Below, piece after piece: positions 28,925 to 38,139 of a stretch of DNA of 64,000 nucleotides. Numbering within the stretch: the first letter of the stretch is position 1; each line of letters starts with the position of its first letter. The notes below the pieces were generated by a model. It had not been told where the DNA came from and searched no databases. It worked only from the letters and a program-made list of their open reading frames with translations. Both the position numbers and the translations under genes were made by a program. Source of the DNA: JBBSAT01 sp044223665 (GTDB taxonomy: Bacteria > Myxococcota_A > Polyangia > Polyangiales > Sandaracinaceae); the NCBI GenBank assembly GCA_044223665.1, contig JBGALT010000023.1, forward strand, positions 1-64,000. The letters run 5' to 3'.

Positions 28925-30412
28925 TCACTGCTTGTCGAGGCGTCCGACGAGCGAGAGCGTGAACGACGCGCCCATGTACTTGAAGTGCGGGCGCACGCGC
29001 AGGCTGCACCGGTACCAGCCCGGCTGGCCGGCCACGTCCTCGACGATCACCTGCGCCTGACGCAGCGGGCGGCGCGAGCGAACCGAAGGCTCGGGGCTCT
29101 CCATGTCGACCACGTACTGCGAGATCCACTTGTTCAGCTCGCGCTCGAGATCGGCGCGCTCCTTCCAAGTTCCGATCTGCTCGCGCTGCAGCACCTTGAG
29201 GTAGTGCGCGAGGCGCGTGATCACGAACATGTACGGCAGCTGCGTGCCGAGGCGGTGGTTGGTCTCCGCCTGCTTGCCTTCCGCGGAGATGCCGAAGGTC
29301 TTCGCGCGCTGGCAGGAGTTGGCCGAGAAGAACGCGGCGTTGTCCGAGCCCTTGCGATGCACGAGCCCGATGAAGCCCTGCTCGGCCAGCTCGAACTCGC
29401 GCCGCTCGGTGAGCGCGACCTCGGTCGGGATCTTCGTCTGCACCTCGCCCATCGCCTCGAACTGGTGGAGCGGCAGGCCCTCGACGGCGCCGCCCGCCTG
29501 CGGGCCGATGATGTTCGCGCACCAGCGGTAGCGCGCGAAGCTGTCGGCGATGCGCGCGGCGAGCGCGAAGGTGGTGCAGCCCCAGAGGTAGTCGTCGTGC
29601 CGCTCGGCGGTCTCCTCGTAGTGGAAGGCGCGCACCGGCGAGGTCGACTCGCCGTACGGCAGGCGCAAGAGCATCCGCGGCGTCGTGAGGCCGACGTAGC
29701 GCGCATCCTCGCCGTCGCGGAAGCTCCGCCACCGTGCGTACTGCGGGCCCTCGAAGAGCGACTGCAGGTCCTTGAGCTTCGGCAGCTCGGTCCACGAAGG
29801 CACGCCGAAGAACTTCGGCGACGACGCCCCGAGGAAAGGCGCGTGCGACATCGCCGCGACCGCGGCGCACGACTTGAGCAGCGCCATGTCGGCCGGGCCG
29901 TGGTCGAGCTCGAACGAGCTCACCATCAGGCCGTAGGGCTGACCGCCGAAGGTGCCGTACTCGGCCGAGTAGGCCAGGCGATAGAGGCCGCTCTTGGTGA
30001 TCTCGGGGCTGTCCTCGAAGTCGGCCGCGAGCTCTTCCTTCGTGGCCGAGAGCAGCTCGATGCGCACGTTCTCGCGGAAGTCGGTGCGATCGACGAGGTG
30101 CTTGAGGCCGCGCCAGCTCGCCTCGAGCTTCTGCAGCTCGGGCGCGTGCAGGATCGCGTCGAGCTGCGCGCTCAGCTTGCGATCGATCTCGGCGATCATG
30201 GCGTCCACCATCACCTTGTCGACCTTCTCGCCGCGCCGCGATGGCGCGAGCAGGTGCGTGACGAGGGCGCCGACCCCGCTTCGGGCCACCTCGTAGCCGT
30301 CGTCGCCGGGGCGCATCTGGGTCTCGGCGAGGATCTCGTCGAGCAACGAGGCTGGCACGGCGGCGGTGCTCGGGGCGGTCTTGGGCTCGCGGTCGGTCTC
30401 TCGGGCTTCCAT
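28925..30412 (-). CDS. tssC: T6SS contractile sheath large subunit TssC/VipB
   Basis: 495 aa, the normal length for TssC. Conserved blocks are visible: LDAILHAPELQKLEASWRGL (about 100), ITKSGLYRLAYSAEYGTFGG, PFLGASSPKFFG, GLTTPRMLLRLPYG, FHYEETA, and the C-terminal EQIGTWKERADLERELNKWI. It forms the outer sheath with TssB and is recycled by TssH. A GAAAGG ribosome site lies about 10 nt upstream. It is 42 bp downstream of tssB. The terminal LSLVGRLDKQ is a normal family end. Confidence 0.97.
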   Translation of the reverse strand: MEARETDREPKTAPSTAAVPASLLDEILAETQMRPGDDGYEVARSGVGALVTHLLAPSRRGEKVDKVMVDAMIAEIDRKLSAQLDAILHAPELQKLEASWRGLKHLVDRTDFRENVRIELLSATKEELAADFEDSPEITKSGLYRLAYSAEYGTFGGQPYGLMVSSFELDHGPADMALLKSCAAVAAMSHAPFLGASSPKFFGVPSWTELPKLKDLQSLFEGPQYARWRSFRDGEDARYVGLTTPRMLLRLPYGESTSPVRAFHYEETAERHDDYLWGCTTFALAARIADSFARYRWCANIIGPQAGGAVEGLPLHQFEAMGEVQTKIPTEVALTERREFELAEQGFIGLVHRKGSDNAAFFSANSCQRAKTFGISAEGKQAETNHRLGTQLPYMFVITRLAHYLKVLQREQIGTWKERADLERELNKWISQYVVDMESPEPSVRSRRPLRQAQVIVEDVAGQPGWYRCSLRVRPHFKYMGASFTLSLVGRLDKQ

Positions 30413-30454
30413 GGGTCGGTCCTTTCTCTTCGTGCGGCGGGCGTCGTCGGGCGT

Positions 30455-30949
30455 TCAGTCGTTCTTGGGCTCGAGACCGAGCTCGGCCTCGAGCGATGCG
30501 CGTGCGCCTGCGTCGTCGAGCAGCGCCGCGAGCTTCTTGCGGAAGGCCGGCACGTTCCCGAGCGGGCCCTTGAGCGCGGTGAGCTGCTCGCGGAGCGCGA
30601 GGAGCTGGGCGAGCTCGGGGACGGCGCGGGCGATGGCCTCCGGCTCGAAGCTCTTCATCGAGCGCAGCGCGAGGTGCACGCCGAGCTCTCCGCCCGCGTC
30701 GTCGAGGCGGTTCGGCACCGAGAGGTCGACCGACACCGCGTGCTCGCGCAGGACCTCGTCGAAGTTGTCCTTGTCGACGTTGATGGGCTTGCGCTCCTCG
30801 ATCGGGCGCGCGTCGCCGCGGCCGCGGAAGTCGCCGAGCGCGAGGATCTTGAGCGGGAGCTCCACCTCCTCGCGTGCGTCGCCGGTGGCCGACTTGTAGG
30901 TGATGTTCACGCGCTCCTTCGGCGCGACGGACTGTTCTTTCGTGCTCAT
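30455..30949 (-). CDS. tssB: T6SS sheath small subunit TssB/VipA
   Basis: 164 aa. N-terminal VNITYKSATGDAREEVELPL then KILALGDF and an R-P-I-E-E-R-K-P-I-N-V-D-K-D-N-F-D segment is the classic TssB core. A long helical C-terminal half (about 90-160) pairs with the TssC helix. Its ATG follows AGAGGAGAAGAGACG, a strong ribosome site. It sits between tssA and tssC with 42-bp spacers on both sides. Confidence 0.96.
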   Translation of the reverse strand: MSTKEQSVAPKERVNITYKSATGDAREEVELPLKILALGDFRGRGDARPIEERKPINVDKDNFDEVLREHAVSVDLSVPNRLDDAGGELGVHLALRSMKSFEPEAIARAVPELAQLLALREQLTALKGPLGNVPAFRKKLAALLDDAGARASLEAELGLEPKND

Positions 30950-30991
30950 CGTCTCTTCTCCTCTGGGGCCGTTTCCGGCGTGCTCGTGGGG

Positions 30992-32521
30992 TCATCGGCC
31001 GGGCTTGGCGGGCGTTGCGTGGCTGCGCGTACAAACCGCCAGCGCGGCCGACGGGCTGACGCGGGCCAGCCGCGCGAAGGCCGGGCCTCGGGTGGCGTCG
31101 CCGGCGGGCGCGATCCGCAGCAGGCCGACGAGGACGGGCGCGACCAGCGCCGGATCCCACTCGTCGAGGCCCCGCCGCGCTGCATCGTCGGCGAGCGCCG
31201 CGTAGAGCTCGGCGGCGAGCGGCAGCGCGAGCAGCTCCTCGGCCAGCGCGGCGAGCCGCGTCCGCAGCGCGAAGCGGTCCCGCGCGCTCGGCCCGGTCTC
31301 GGCGAGAGCGGCTCCGCGGGCGAGCGCGTCGGCGGCCCGCCCTTCGCGTGCCAGCGCGCGCACCTCGTCCCACGGGTCGTCGACCGGCACGCTCGCGGCG
31401 GGATCGAGCGAGCGCGAGGCAGGCTCGAGCCACGCCCGCGCCTCGGAGGAAGCGAACGGCGTCCCATCCGAGAACTGGCGCTCGGCGAGCGTGGGCAGAC
31501 GCGCGAGCAGCGCGTCGATCTCGCGGCGGTGCAGCGCGGCCGCCTCCCGCGCCTCGGCGCGGCCGAGCGCACGGGCGAGATGGACGTGGAAGTCGAGCGC
31601 GAAGCGGTGCTTCTCGATCGCGCTCAGTGCCTCGCGCACGGCTTGGAGGGCCGGCGCGGTCGCCGCCGCCTTCGCCACCGACTCGAGCACGAGCTTGGGC
31701 GGTGCCGCGAGGGCGGTGCGCGCGCCCTGGGTCGCCTCGGGCACCTGGCTCACCGGGAGATAGAGCGCGACGAGGCCGAGCCGCAGCGCCTCGGCATCGG
31801 TCGAGCTCGCCGCGCGTAGCAGCGCCGCGGCACCGAGCAGCGTGCCCGACGTTCGGCGCAGAAAGGCGGGCACCTGCTCGGCCCGATCGGGGAGCGCTTC
31901 GAGGACGCCGGGCACCGGGGCGGGCGCGGGCGGCGGCATCACGAAGACCGGTGCGCTCGTGGGCAGCGGCGGAGGCGGAGGCTCGGCGGCCGGCGCCGGC
32001 AGTGACGCGAGGATGCGCGCGGTCTGCTCGCGCAGCACCCGCAGCGAGGGCGCCTCCGCGCCGAGCGTGGCGGCGGCGACCTCGAGCTCGTCGACCGCCC
32101 CGCGGAGCACCTCGAGCCCGGCACGGCTCCGGTCCTTGGACGACTCGAGCGCGAGCTCGGCCCGCGAGAGAAAGAGCGCGAGCGCGTTCGCGCGCGCGCG
32201 CGGCCGAGGTGGAAGCGTGGTGGCATCGGCCAGCAGCGCCGAGAGGACGCGTGCCCCGAGCGTGGCGCCGGCGACGCCTTCCCGGTGCGCCAGGCCCGCG
32301 GCGAGCGCGGCGCCGACGAGCAGATCGCGGCCGACGCTCGAGAGGAACTCGTCGCCGTGACGAACGACGAGCTCCCAGTCGGGACCGGCGAGCGCCGCGG
32401 CGTCCAGCTTCGTCGTCTCCTCGCGGATGGCCTCGAAGCTCGGGTGGGCGCGCGGCTCGGCGCTCGAGGCGGCGAGCGGCGCGGTCCACCGTGCGAGGCG
32501 CGCGTCGGGCGGCAGGCTCAT
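30992..32521 (-). CDS. tssA: T6SS assembly cap protein TssA
   Basis: 509 aa. The ATG at 32521 overlaps the tssM stop by 4 nt. Residues about 25-130 match the ImpA N-terminal domain found in all TssA proteins (FEAIREETTKLDAAALAGPD then WELVV, LLVGAALAAGLAHREGVAG). A Pro-rich linker (about 190-220) separates a long helical C-terminal part (VasJ-like TssA branch), with DPWDEVRALAREGRAADALA near 400. TssA primes and caps tube/sheath polymerisation on the baseplate. Confidence 0.88.
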   Translation of the reverse strand: MSLPPDARLARWTAPLAASSAEPRAHPSFEAIREETTKLDAAALAGPDWELVVRHGDEFLSSVGRDLLVGAALAAGLAHREGVAGATLGARVLSALLADATTLPPRPRARANALALFLSRAELALESSKDRSRAGLEVLRGAVDELEVAAATLGAEAPSLRVLREQTARILASLPAPAAEPPPPPLPTSAPVFVMPPPAPAPVPGVLEALPDRAEQVPAFLRRTSGTLLGAAALLRAASSTDAEALRLGLVALYLPVSQVPEATQGARTALAAPPKLVLESVAKAAATAPALQAVREALSAIEKHRFALDFHVHLARALGRAEAREAAALHRREIDALLARLPTLAERQFSDGTPFASSEARAWLEPASRSLDPAASVPVDDPWDEVRALAREGRAADALARGAALAETGPSARDRFALRTRLAALAEELLALPLAAELYAALADDAARRGLDEWDPALVAPVLVGLLRIAPAGDATRGPAFARLARVSPSAALAVCTRSHATPAKPGR

Positions 32522-35500
32522 GGCGCACACTCCGATCCGGCGCGTGTGATGCGACGGGGGGCGATCACGCTGCTCCCGCGGAAGGCCCCCAGCGCGCGCC
32601 CGGGGCGCTCGTCGAAGAGCGCGCACTCGGTCCGGACCGGGCGCACGTCGACGATCACGTCGACGTCGTGTCCCGGTAGGTGCCAGCGGAGCGTGCGGAC
32701 GCGCTCGCCGCTCCGCGCCTCGAGCGCGGTCGCCGCCTCGATCAGGCGGAAGAGCCCCCACGGTCCGTCCTCGGTGATGCGCTCGGAGAGATCGCGCGCG
32801 CTCTCGACCTCGATGCGCGCGCCCGCGCTCGGGCTCGGCCCGGGCCAGACGATGCGCGACCAGGTCTCGGGACCGTTGCGGTAGTCGATCGCCGCGCCGC
32901 CGACCGAGAGCCGCACCGACGCCGCGCCGGGCGTCGGGTGAACGCGCACGTCGAGCTCGATGCGGGGCTCGCTGCTGCCCGGCGGGAAGAGGCCGCTGGT
33001 GATCGCCTGCGAGCGCGCGAGGAACGCCGGCAGCGCGGCGGTGTAGGGCGAGGCGCCGCGATCGAGGCGCGCCGCGAGCTCGAAGCGCGCTCCGGCGCGC
33101 GGGACGACCGACGCCAGCGCGGCGTCGTAGTGGGTCCACAGCGTCCCGCCCGGGCGATAGAACGCGCTCACCTCGTCGAGCGCCGCGTCGTCACCCTCGG
33201 GCGCGAACGGGTAGCGGCCGGTGAACGACGAAGCGAAAGGCGCACGGACGGCGGCGCAGTACGCGCCGGCCACCCCGCTCGCCATCGCGCGCGACGACGT
33301 GACGGCGGCCGCTTCGACCGGAGGGCGCAGGACCAGCTCGAAGAAGTCACGCGTGCCGGGCGTGCGATCGGCGATCAGCCCGTCCACGCGCCGGCGTGCC
33401 GCCACGAGGCGGGTCTCGAGCGCCGCGGCCGACGAGGGATCGTCCTGGTAGCTCGCGAGCGCGTCCCGCAAGAGCCCGAGCTCGTCGCGGTAGACGTCGA
33501 TCCCCAGCGGCGCATCGGGCGCGCTGCCCGGCGCGTGGACGGCGAACGCCGTGTAGGGATCGAGCGCGCGCGCGACGAGCGTCTGCCGTGCGGGATCGAC
33601 GGCCTCGGTGCTCGCCACCGCGCCCTCGGTGCGGCTCGTCAGCTCGGTGGTCAGTCGATCGAGGAGCGAGGGGTCGCCCCGCTCGAGATCGCTCTCGCTC
33701 CGGAGCGTCGCGTTCTCGTCCACCGCGACCAGGAGGCGCCCGAGCGGCGGCGGCGTGCCGCGGCCGAGATCCTCGAGCAGCGCGATCGTCTCGGCCGGGT
33801 CGGCCGTCGCTCGAACGCGGATGCTGGCGAGGAACGCACGCCACTCGTCGGCGTAGGCGCGGAAGTACGCCTCGCGCAGCGACGCGCGTGCCTCGGCGCT
33901 CGCTGCGCTCGTGGGCTCGCCGAGCAGCCACGCCCGCTCGGCCGCGCCGTCGCTCGCCTCGATGCGCGCGCGCACCGTCGACTCCCATGTGCGCCGCGTG
34001 AAGGCGCCGCGCACGTGCCGCTCGGAGGTGAGCGCCCGACCGGTGGTCCCCACCAGCGCCGGCAAGGCCAGGTCGTAGCCGCGACCGGCGGTGCTGGCGA
34101 CGAGCGCCGCGAGCGCCTGCTCGGTCGGATCGACCCGTGCGAGCGCCGCCCGGGCCAGGCGCACGGCTTCCTCGTCGCGCGGCGGCCGCGGGAGATCGGT
34201 CTCGCGCGCGATCACGAGGAGCAGCGCCGTGTCGGGCTCGCACTCGCTCGGGGCTGCGTCGATCGCCTCGCACCATCGCGCTGCCAGAGCGTGGCCGAGG
34301 CGGCGCGCGCTCTCGTCGTCGAGCACCGGCTCACCCGGCTCGCGCGGGCTCCCGAAGCGGAGCTGGCGCTCGAGCAGGAGCGTTGCCCGCGAGGCTTCCT
34401 CGGCGCTCGGCCGCCGCGCGAGATCGTTCTCGAACGCGGCCCCCCAGCTCCGGAGCTCGTCGGCGTCCGCCGCGAGGATCGGCCCGACGACGTGGCGCAC
34501 GAGGTCGCCTGCGTAGGCGCGGCGCGCCCGATCCTCGCGCGCGACGCCGCCGTAGAGGCCGAGGCGCAGGAGCCACGGCGCGCCGCTCCGCATCTCCGCG
34601 CGCAGGGAGGTGAGCTGGCCCCGCAGCGGTGCCATCGCGCGGGGCGCGGGCAGGGCGGTCGGCTCGAGGCGGGGCAGGGCCCGAGCGAGCGCGTCGACCG
34701 CCATCCGGTTGCCGCGCCACGAGATCGCCGACGCGACCGCCAGCGCCGCCGCCGTCGTCCCGAGCAGCCCACCGAGCGCCGTCCGCAAGACGGCGCGGCG
34801 CCGCTTGGCGTTCGCGCTGGGGGCGGCCGTCTCGGCGTCGGCGAACGCCACCCGCGTGAAGACCTGGTGCACGAAGTAAGGGCGCGGCTCGAGCACGGGC
34901 TCGCGGCTCGCGCGCACGTCGATGGCGGCGGCGCGGAGGGACGAGGCGAGCAGGCGATCGGAGGGCCGACCTTCCTGGGTGGCGCTCGTGAGGTACACAC
35001 CGCGCAGCACGGGCGTCTCGCCGTACACGCTCGCGACGAAGATCTGCGCGAGCAGCGTGGAGAGCGGATCGACGAGCGTGTCGAAGTGCGCGGGCAGCTC
35101 GGCGATGGGCCCGCGGCACTCCAGCCGGCGCTCGCTCGCGAGGGCCGTCGGCACGCGCGCACGGAGCGTGGCCCCGAGCGCGGCCAGGCCTTCGTGCACT
35201 TCGTCCTCGAGCGCGCCGCCGCCGGCTTCCACCACGAAGCCCCAGGGGCGCGCACGCTCGCGCTTGTCGAGACCGGCGAAGGTCTCGGCGAAGCCGACGA
35301 GGCGATCGGCGTGGGTCACCACGACGTAGACCGGCACGCCCACGCCGAAGCGCTGCGTGAGCAGCTCGAGGCGCGCGCGAAGACGGCGGGCGAGCGCGGC
35401 GCGATCGGCCTCGCTCGCCTCGAGCAGCGCCTCCATCGGTACGGCGAGCAGCACGCCGTCGAGGGCGCGATCGCCTCGATGCTTGTAGAGCCCGTCGGCG

Positions 35501-36069
35501 AGCGCGCGCCACTCGGCGTCGTCGTCGCTCGTGGCCCACTTCCCCGCGGTGTCGATGATCACGGCGTCGTTTCCGAGCCAGAGCTCGGGCCGCCTCGTGG
35601 GCCCGGGGCCTCGCGCATCGCCGTTCCGCTCGCCCGTCGTGGGGTGGCCGGCCGAGCTGGGGAACGAGAGCCCCGAGGCGCGCACGAGCGTGGTCTTGCC
35701 GGCGCCCGCGGGCCCGACGAGCACGTACCAGGGCAGCGCCTGCACGGCCGCGCGACCGCCTCCCGCCAGGCGGGATCGCGCGATGGCGCCGATCGCGACG
35801 TCGAGCCCGCGGCGGAGGTCCTCGAGCTCGGCGGCGAGGTCGGCGCGCGCGACCGGCGCGCTCGCCTTGCCGGCCGGCGGCTTGGCCTCGAGCTTCCGGG
35901 CGCGGAGCGCCTGCGCGGCGGCCCGACCGAGCACGACCGCGAGCGCACAGACGACGACGCATGCGTCGATCGCGAGCGGCGCCCACATCGGTGCCCCGAC
36001 GAGGAGGAGCAGCCAGGGGGCGGCGAGCAGGATGACGAGGAGGAGCCCGAGGGCGATGGCGATGGCCAT
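32518..36069 (-). CDS. tssM: T6SS inner-membrane protein TssM/IcmF
   Basis: 1183 aa, typical for TssM. Two N-terminal transmembrane helices (about 3-27 and 30-52), an ATP/GTP-binding cytoplasmic region with Walker A GPAGAGKTT (119-127) and VIIDTAGKW (near 169), and a third helix (about 415-440). A periplasmic portion ends in the beta-rich IcmF C-terminus (FLARSQAITSGLFPPGSSEP, PVRTECALFDERPGRALGAF). It forms the membrane complex with TssL and TssJ. Its usual partner gene tssL lies 7.4 kb away here. Confidence 0.96.
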   Translation of the reverse strand: MAIAIALGLLLVILLAAPWLLLLVGAPMWAPLAIDACVVVCALAVVLGRAAAQALRARKLEAKPPAGKASAPVARADLAAELEDLRRGLDVAIGAIARSRLAGGGRAAVQALPWYVLVGPAGAGKTTLVRASGLSFPSSAGHPTTGERNGDARGPGPTRRPELWLGNDAVIIDTAGKWATSDDDAEWRALADGLYKHRGDRALDGVLLAVPMEALLEASEADRAALARRLRARLELLTQRFGVGVPVYVVVTHADRLVGFAETFAGLDKRERARPWGFVVEAGGGALEDEVHEGLAALGATLRARVPTALASERRLECRGPIAELPAHFDTLVDPLSTLLAQIFVASVYGETPVLRGVYLTSATQEGRPSDRLLASSLRAAAIDVRASREPVLEPRPYFVHQVFTRVAFADAETAAPSANAKRRRAVLRTALGGLLGTTAAALAVASAISWRGNRMAVDALARALPRLEPTALPAPRAMAPLRGQLTSLRAEMRSGAPWLLRLGLYGGVAREDRARRAYAGDLVRHVVGPILAADADELRSWGAAFENDLARRPSAEEASRATLLLERQLRFGSPREPGEPVLDDESARRLGHALAARWCEAIDAAPSECEPDTALLLVIARETDLPRPPRDEEAVRLARAALARVDPTEQALAALVASTAGRGYDLALPALVGTTGRALTSERHVRGAFTRRTWESTVRARIEASDGAAERAWLLGEPTSAASAEARASLREAYFRAYADEWRAFLASIRVRATADPAETIALLEDLGRGTPPPLGRLLVAVDENATLRSESDLERGDPSLLDRLTTELTSRTEGAVASTEAVDPARQTLVARALDPYTAFAVHAPGSAPDAPLGIDVYRDELGLLRDALASYQDDPSSAAALETRLVAARRRVDGLIADRTPGTRDFFELVLRPPVEAAAVTSSRAMASGVAGAYCAAVRAPFASSFTGRYPFAPEGDDAALDEVSAFYRPGGTLWTHYDAALASVVPRAGARFELAARLDRGASPYTAALPAFLARSQAITSGLFPPGSSEPRIELDVRVHPTPGAASVRLSVGGAAIDYRNGPETWSRIVWPGPSPSAGARIEVESARDLSERITEDGPWGLFRLIEAATALEARSGERVRTLRWHLPGHDVDVIVDVRPVRTECALFDERPGRALGAFRGSSVIAPRRITRAGSECAP

Positions 36070-36082
36070 GCCTCGATCTCGG

Positions 36083-36120
36083 CCGGGCGCGACGCTCGTT
36101 GCGTGCCCGAGCGCGCCCGG
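36083..36120 (-). terminator. Hairpin between the tnaA stop and tssM start
   Basis: CCGGGCGCG (36083-36091) pairs perfectly with CGCGCCCGG (36112-36120) across a 20-nt loop, downstream of the tnaA-like gene in its reading direction and just before tssM. It could terminate tnaA transcription or shape the tssM leader. There is no U-tract. Confidence 0.35.
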
Positions 36121-36147
36121 TGGGAGCAGCCCCGGTCCGCCGCCTTC

Positions 36148-37521
36148 TCAAGCCACCGGTCGCATCGACGCCGTGAAGTGGCGCAGGTGCGGCGCCTGCT
36201 GCGCGATCGCGTAGCCGCGGATCGCGCTGGCCTTGGCCTTGAGCTCACCGATCACCTCGGCGGCGTACTCGAAGTGGCTCTGCGTGTAGACCCGCCGCGG
36301 GAAGGCGAGGCGCACGAGCTCGAGCGGCGCGTACGTCTCGGTGCCGTCCGGCAGGCGCTTGCCGAACATGACGCTGCCGATCTCGACGCCGCGGATGCCA
36401 CCCTCCAGGTAGAGGGCGCAGGTGAGCGCCCACGCCGGGTACTGCTCGCGCGGCACGTGCGGAAGGAAGGAGCGCGCGTCGAGGTACACCGCGTGGCCGC
36501 CGGTCGGCTCCACGATCGCGACGCCCGCGGCGCGCAGCTTCTCGCCGAGGAACTCGGCGGTGCGCAGGCGGTAGCGCAGATAGCTCTCGTCGGTGACCTC
36601 CTCGAGGCCGACGGCGAGCGCCTCGAGATCACGCCCCGCGAGGCCGCCGTACGTCGGGAATCCCTCCGTGAGGACGAGCAGCTGGCGCGCCGTCTCGGCC
36701 CAGCGGTCGTCGTTCAGCGCGAGGAAGCCGCCGATGTTCACCATGCCGTCCTTCTTGGCGCTCATGGTGCAGCCGTCGGCGAGACGGAACATCTCCTCGG
36801 CGATCGCACGCACGCTGCGGCCGCTCTGTCCGGGCTCGCGCATCTTCACGAACATCGCGTTCTCGGCGAAGCGACACGCGTCGAGGATCAGGGGCTTGCC
36901 GTGCTTGGCGAGCAGCGCCTTGTAGGCGCGCACGTTCTCGAGGCTGGCCGGCTGGCCGCCGCCGGAGTTGTTGGTGATCGTGATCATGCCGAACGGGACC
37001 TTCGCCGCGTCGCGCTGGAGCAGCGCCTCGACCCGAGCGAGGTCGACGTTGCCCTTGAAGGGCGCGCTCGTGCGGGGCTCGAGCGCCTCCTTGGTCGGCA
37101 GGTCCATCGCCTCGCAGCCGCGCACCTCGACGTTGGCGCGCGTGGTGTCGAAGTGGGTGTTGGACGGGATGATGTCGCCGGGCTTGGCGGCGACGTGGAA
37201 GAGGATGTGCTCGGCGGCGCGGCCCTGGTGCGTGGGAATGAGGTGCGCATACCCGGTGAGCGATCGCACCACCTTCTCCAGGCGGAAGAACGACGGCGAG
37301 CCGGCGTAGCTCTCGTCGCCCTCCATGATCGCTCCCCACTGGTGCGCGCTCATCGCGCCGGTGCCCGAGTCGGTGAGGAAGTCGAGGACCACGTCGTCCG
37401 AGTGGAGGCGGAACGGGTTGTGGTGCGCGGCCGCGAGCAGGCGCTCGCGCTCCTCGCGCGTGGTCATGCGGATCGGCTCGACGGACTTGATGCGGAAGGG
37501 CTCGAAGATGGTGTGCGGCAC
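36148..37521 (-). CDS. tnaA: Tryptophanase (tryptophan indole-lyase)
   Basis: 457 aa with a GTG start giving VPHTIFEPFRIKSVEPIRMT, which aligns with the family N-terminus (EPFRI-x-x-x-E-P). PLP-enzyme motifs: LTDSGTGAMS (50-58), PTHQGRAAE (96-104), DACRFAENA (214-222) and SAKKDGMV with PLP Lys257. It splits L-tryptophan into indole, pyruvate and ammonia. The close homologue tyrosine phenol-lyase is less likely because FDTT (124-127) and VEIGSVMFG near the C-terminus match tryptophanase, where phenol-lyase has TTT and an Arg. It stands alone, between tssM and an 84-bp structured repeat 10 bp before its start codon. Confidence 0.88.
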   Translation of the reverse strand: MPHTIFEPFRIKSVEPIRMTTREERERLLAAAHHNPFRLHSDDVVLDFLTDSGTGAMSAHQWGAIMEGDESYAGSPSFFRLEKVVRSLTGYAHLIPTHQGRAAEHILFHVAAKPGDIIPSNTHFDTTRANVEVRGCEAMDLPTKEALEPRTSAPFKGNVDLARVEALLQRDAAKVPFGMITITNNSGGGQPASLENVRAYKALLAKHGKPLILDACRFAENAMFVKMREPGQSGRSVRAIAEEMFRLADGCTMSAKKDGMVNIGGFLALNDDRWAETARQLLVLTEGFPTYGGLAGRDLEALAVGLEEVTDESYLRYRLRTAEFLGEKLRAAGVAIVEPTGGHAVYLDARSFLPHVPREQYPAWALTCALYLEGGIRGVEIGSVMFGKRLPDGTETYAPLELVRLAFPRRVYTQSHFEYAAEVIGELKAKASAIRGYAIAQQAPHLRHFTASMRPVA

Positions 37522-37530
37522 GGGGGAGCG

Positions 37531-37614
37531 CCTATCTCGCGGAGCGATACGAGGGGGAGGCTCCATCGGGATTCACTCCCGATGGAGGGGGCCGCGTATC
37601 GGCCCCCGAGGACT
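37531..37614 (-). repeat. Structured ~84-bp repeat, left copy (inverted relative to 43413-43494)
   Basis: Reverse complement matches 43413-43494 at roughly 90%, with three fully identical blocks and small differences between them. Nested palindromes: CGATACG (37545-37551) with CGTATCG (37595-37601) outside, and CCATCGGGA (37563-37571) with TCCCGATGG (37577-37585) around a 5-nt loop. In the tnaA sense strand it is the 5' leader, ending 10 bp before the start codon. Confidence 0.85.
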
Positions 37615-37656
37615 CAGCCCCGCAGGTGCTCCCGTCAGCGTGAAGACCGGCACACC

Positions 37657-37673
37657 TCGAACAATCTCTAGCC
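37657..37673. repeat. Single copy of the TCGAAGAATCTCTAGGC-type motif
   Basis: TCGAACAATCTCTAGCC matches the arm at 39905-39921 in 15 of 17 positions, and the similarity extends upstream (GGCACACC versus GGCACCC). It lies in the 240-bp gap between tnaA and the small lipoprotein gene, within the T6SS-interrupting cargo. Confidence 0.55.
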
Positions 37674-37761
37674 GGGTGTCGTTGACCGAGCGCAGCGTGA
37701 AAACTGAACCTTCCGACTGCGCATCGCACCGCTGGCGTGCGCGCAACCGGAGGTCATCGTC

Positions 37762-38106
37762 ATGCTTCGATCTGCACTCGACATCGCAGCTGTGCTCACG
37801 GCCGTCTCGTTCCTCGTCGTGGGTTGCGACGGCGGCTCCGGCACGGGCGCGCACGACGCTTCCGGCGCGGGCACGTTCATGTGTGGCACCTCGATGTGCA
37901 CGACGGCGAGCCAATACTGCGAAGAGAGCATCTCCACCGCGACGGGCTCGCTCGTCTCGACCTACAGCTGCCAGGCCATCCCCTCGAGCTGCACGGGTAC
38001 GGATTTCTGCATGAGCGCGTGCTTCACCGGCATGACCGGGTTTCAAGGTTGCAGCGTGACCGACCTCGGCATGGGCAAGGAGCACAACGTTCGCATCATG
38101 CGCTGA
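37762..38106 (+). CDS. Small Cys-rich lipoprotein
   Basis: 114 aa, ATG start. MLRSALDIAAVLTAVSFLVV then G-C gives a lipobox with Cys22. After a short Gly/Ser/Ala linker, the mature part carries eight cysteines in about 55 residues (MCGTSMCTTASQYCEES, YSCQAIPSSCTGTDFCMSAC), enough for four disulfides. No family is recognised. By eye its GC is lower than that of the flanking T6SS genes. It is convergent with the papain-like lipoprotein gene, with 33 bp between stops. Confidence 0.7.
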   Translation: MLRSALDIAAVLTAVSFLVVGCDGGSGTGAHDASGAGTFMCGTSMCTTASQYCEESISTATGSLVSTYSCQAIPSSCTGTDFCMSACFTGMTGFQGCSVTDLGMGKEHNVRIMR

Positions 38107-38139
38107 GCAGCGCTGGCGGCGGCACGTCTTGCGACGCGA

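Noticed and set aside
26481..32528. Very long open frames such as the 2015-residue minus-strand frame and the 1924-residue plus-strand frame over the same region
   Set aside because: They are Arg/Ala/Pro-rich shadows of tss genes in another frame. Their composition lacks domain motifs, and the true frames carry TssA/B/C.
36148..37521. Tyrosine phenol-lyase as the identity of the lyase
   Set aside because: The FDTT and EIGSVMFG segments match tryptophanase, and the Arg that defines phenol-lyases is missing.
32680..37671. 1663-residue plus-strand frame over tssM and tnaA
   Set aside because: It is the antisense of two firmly identified genes, is low complexity and carries no signal or domain.
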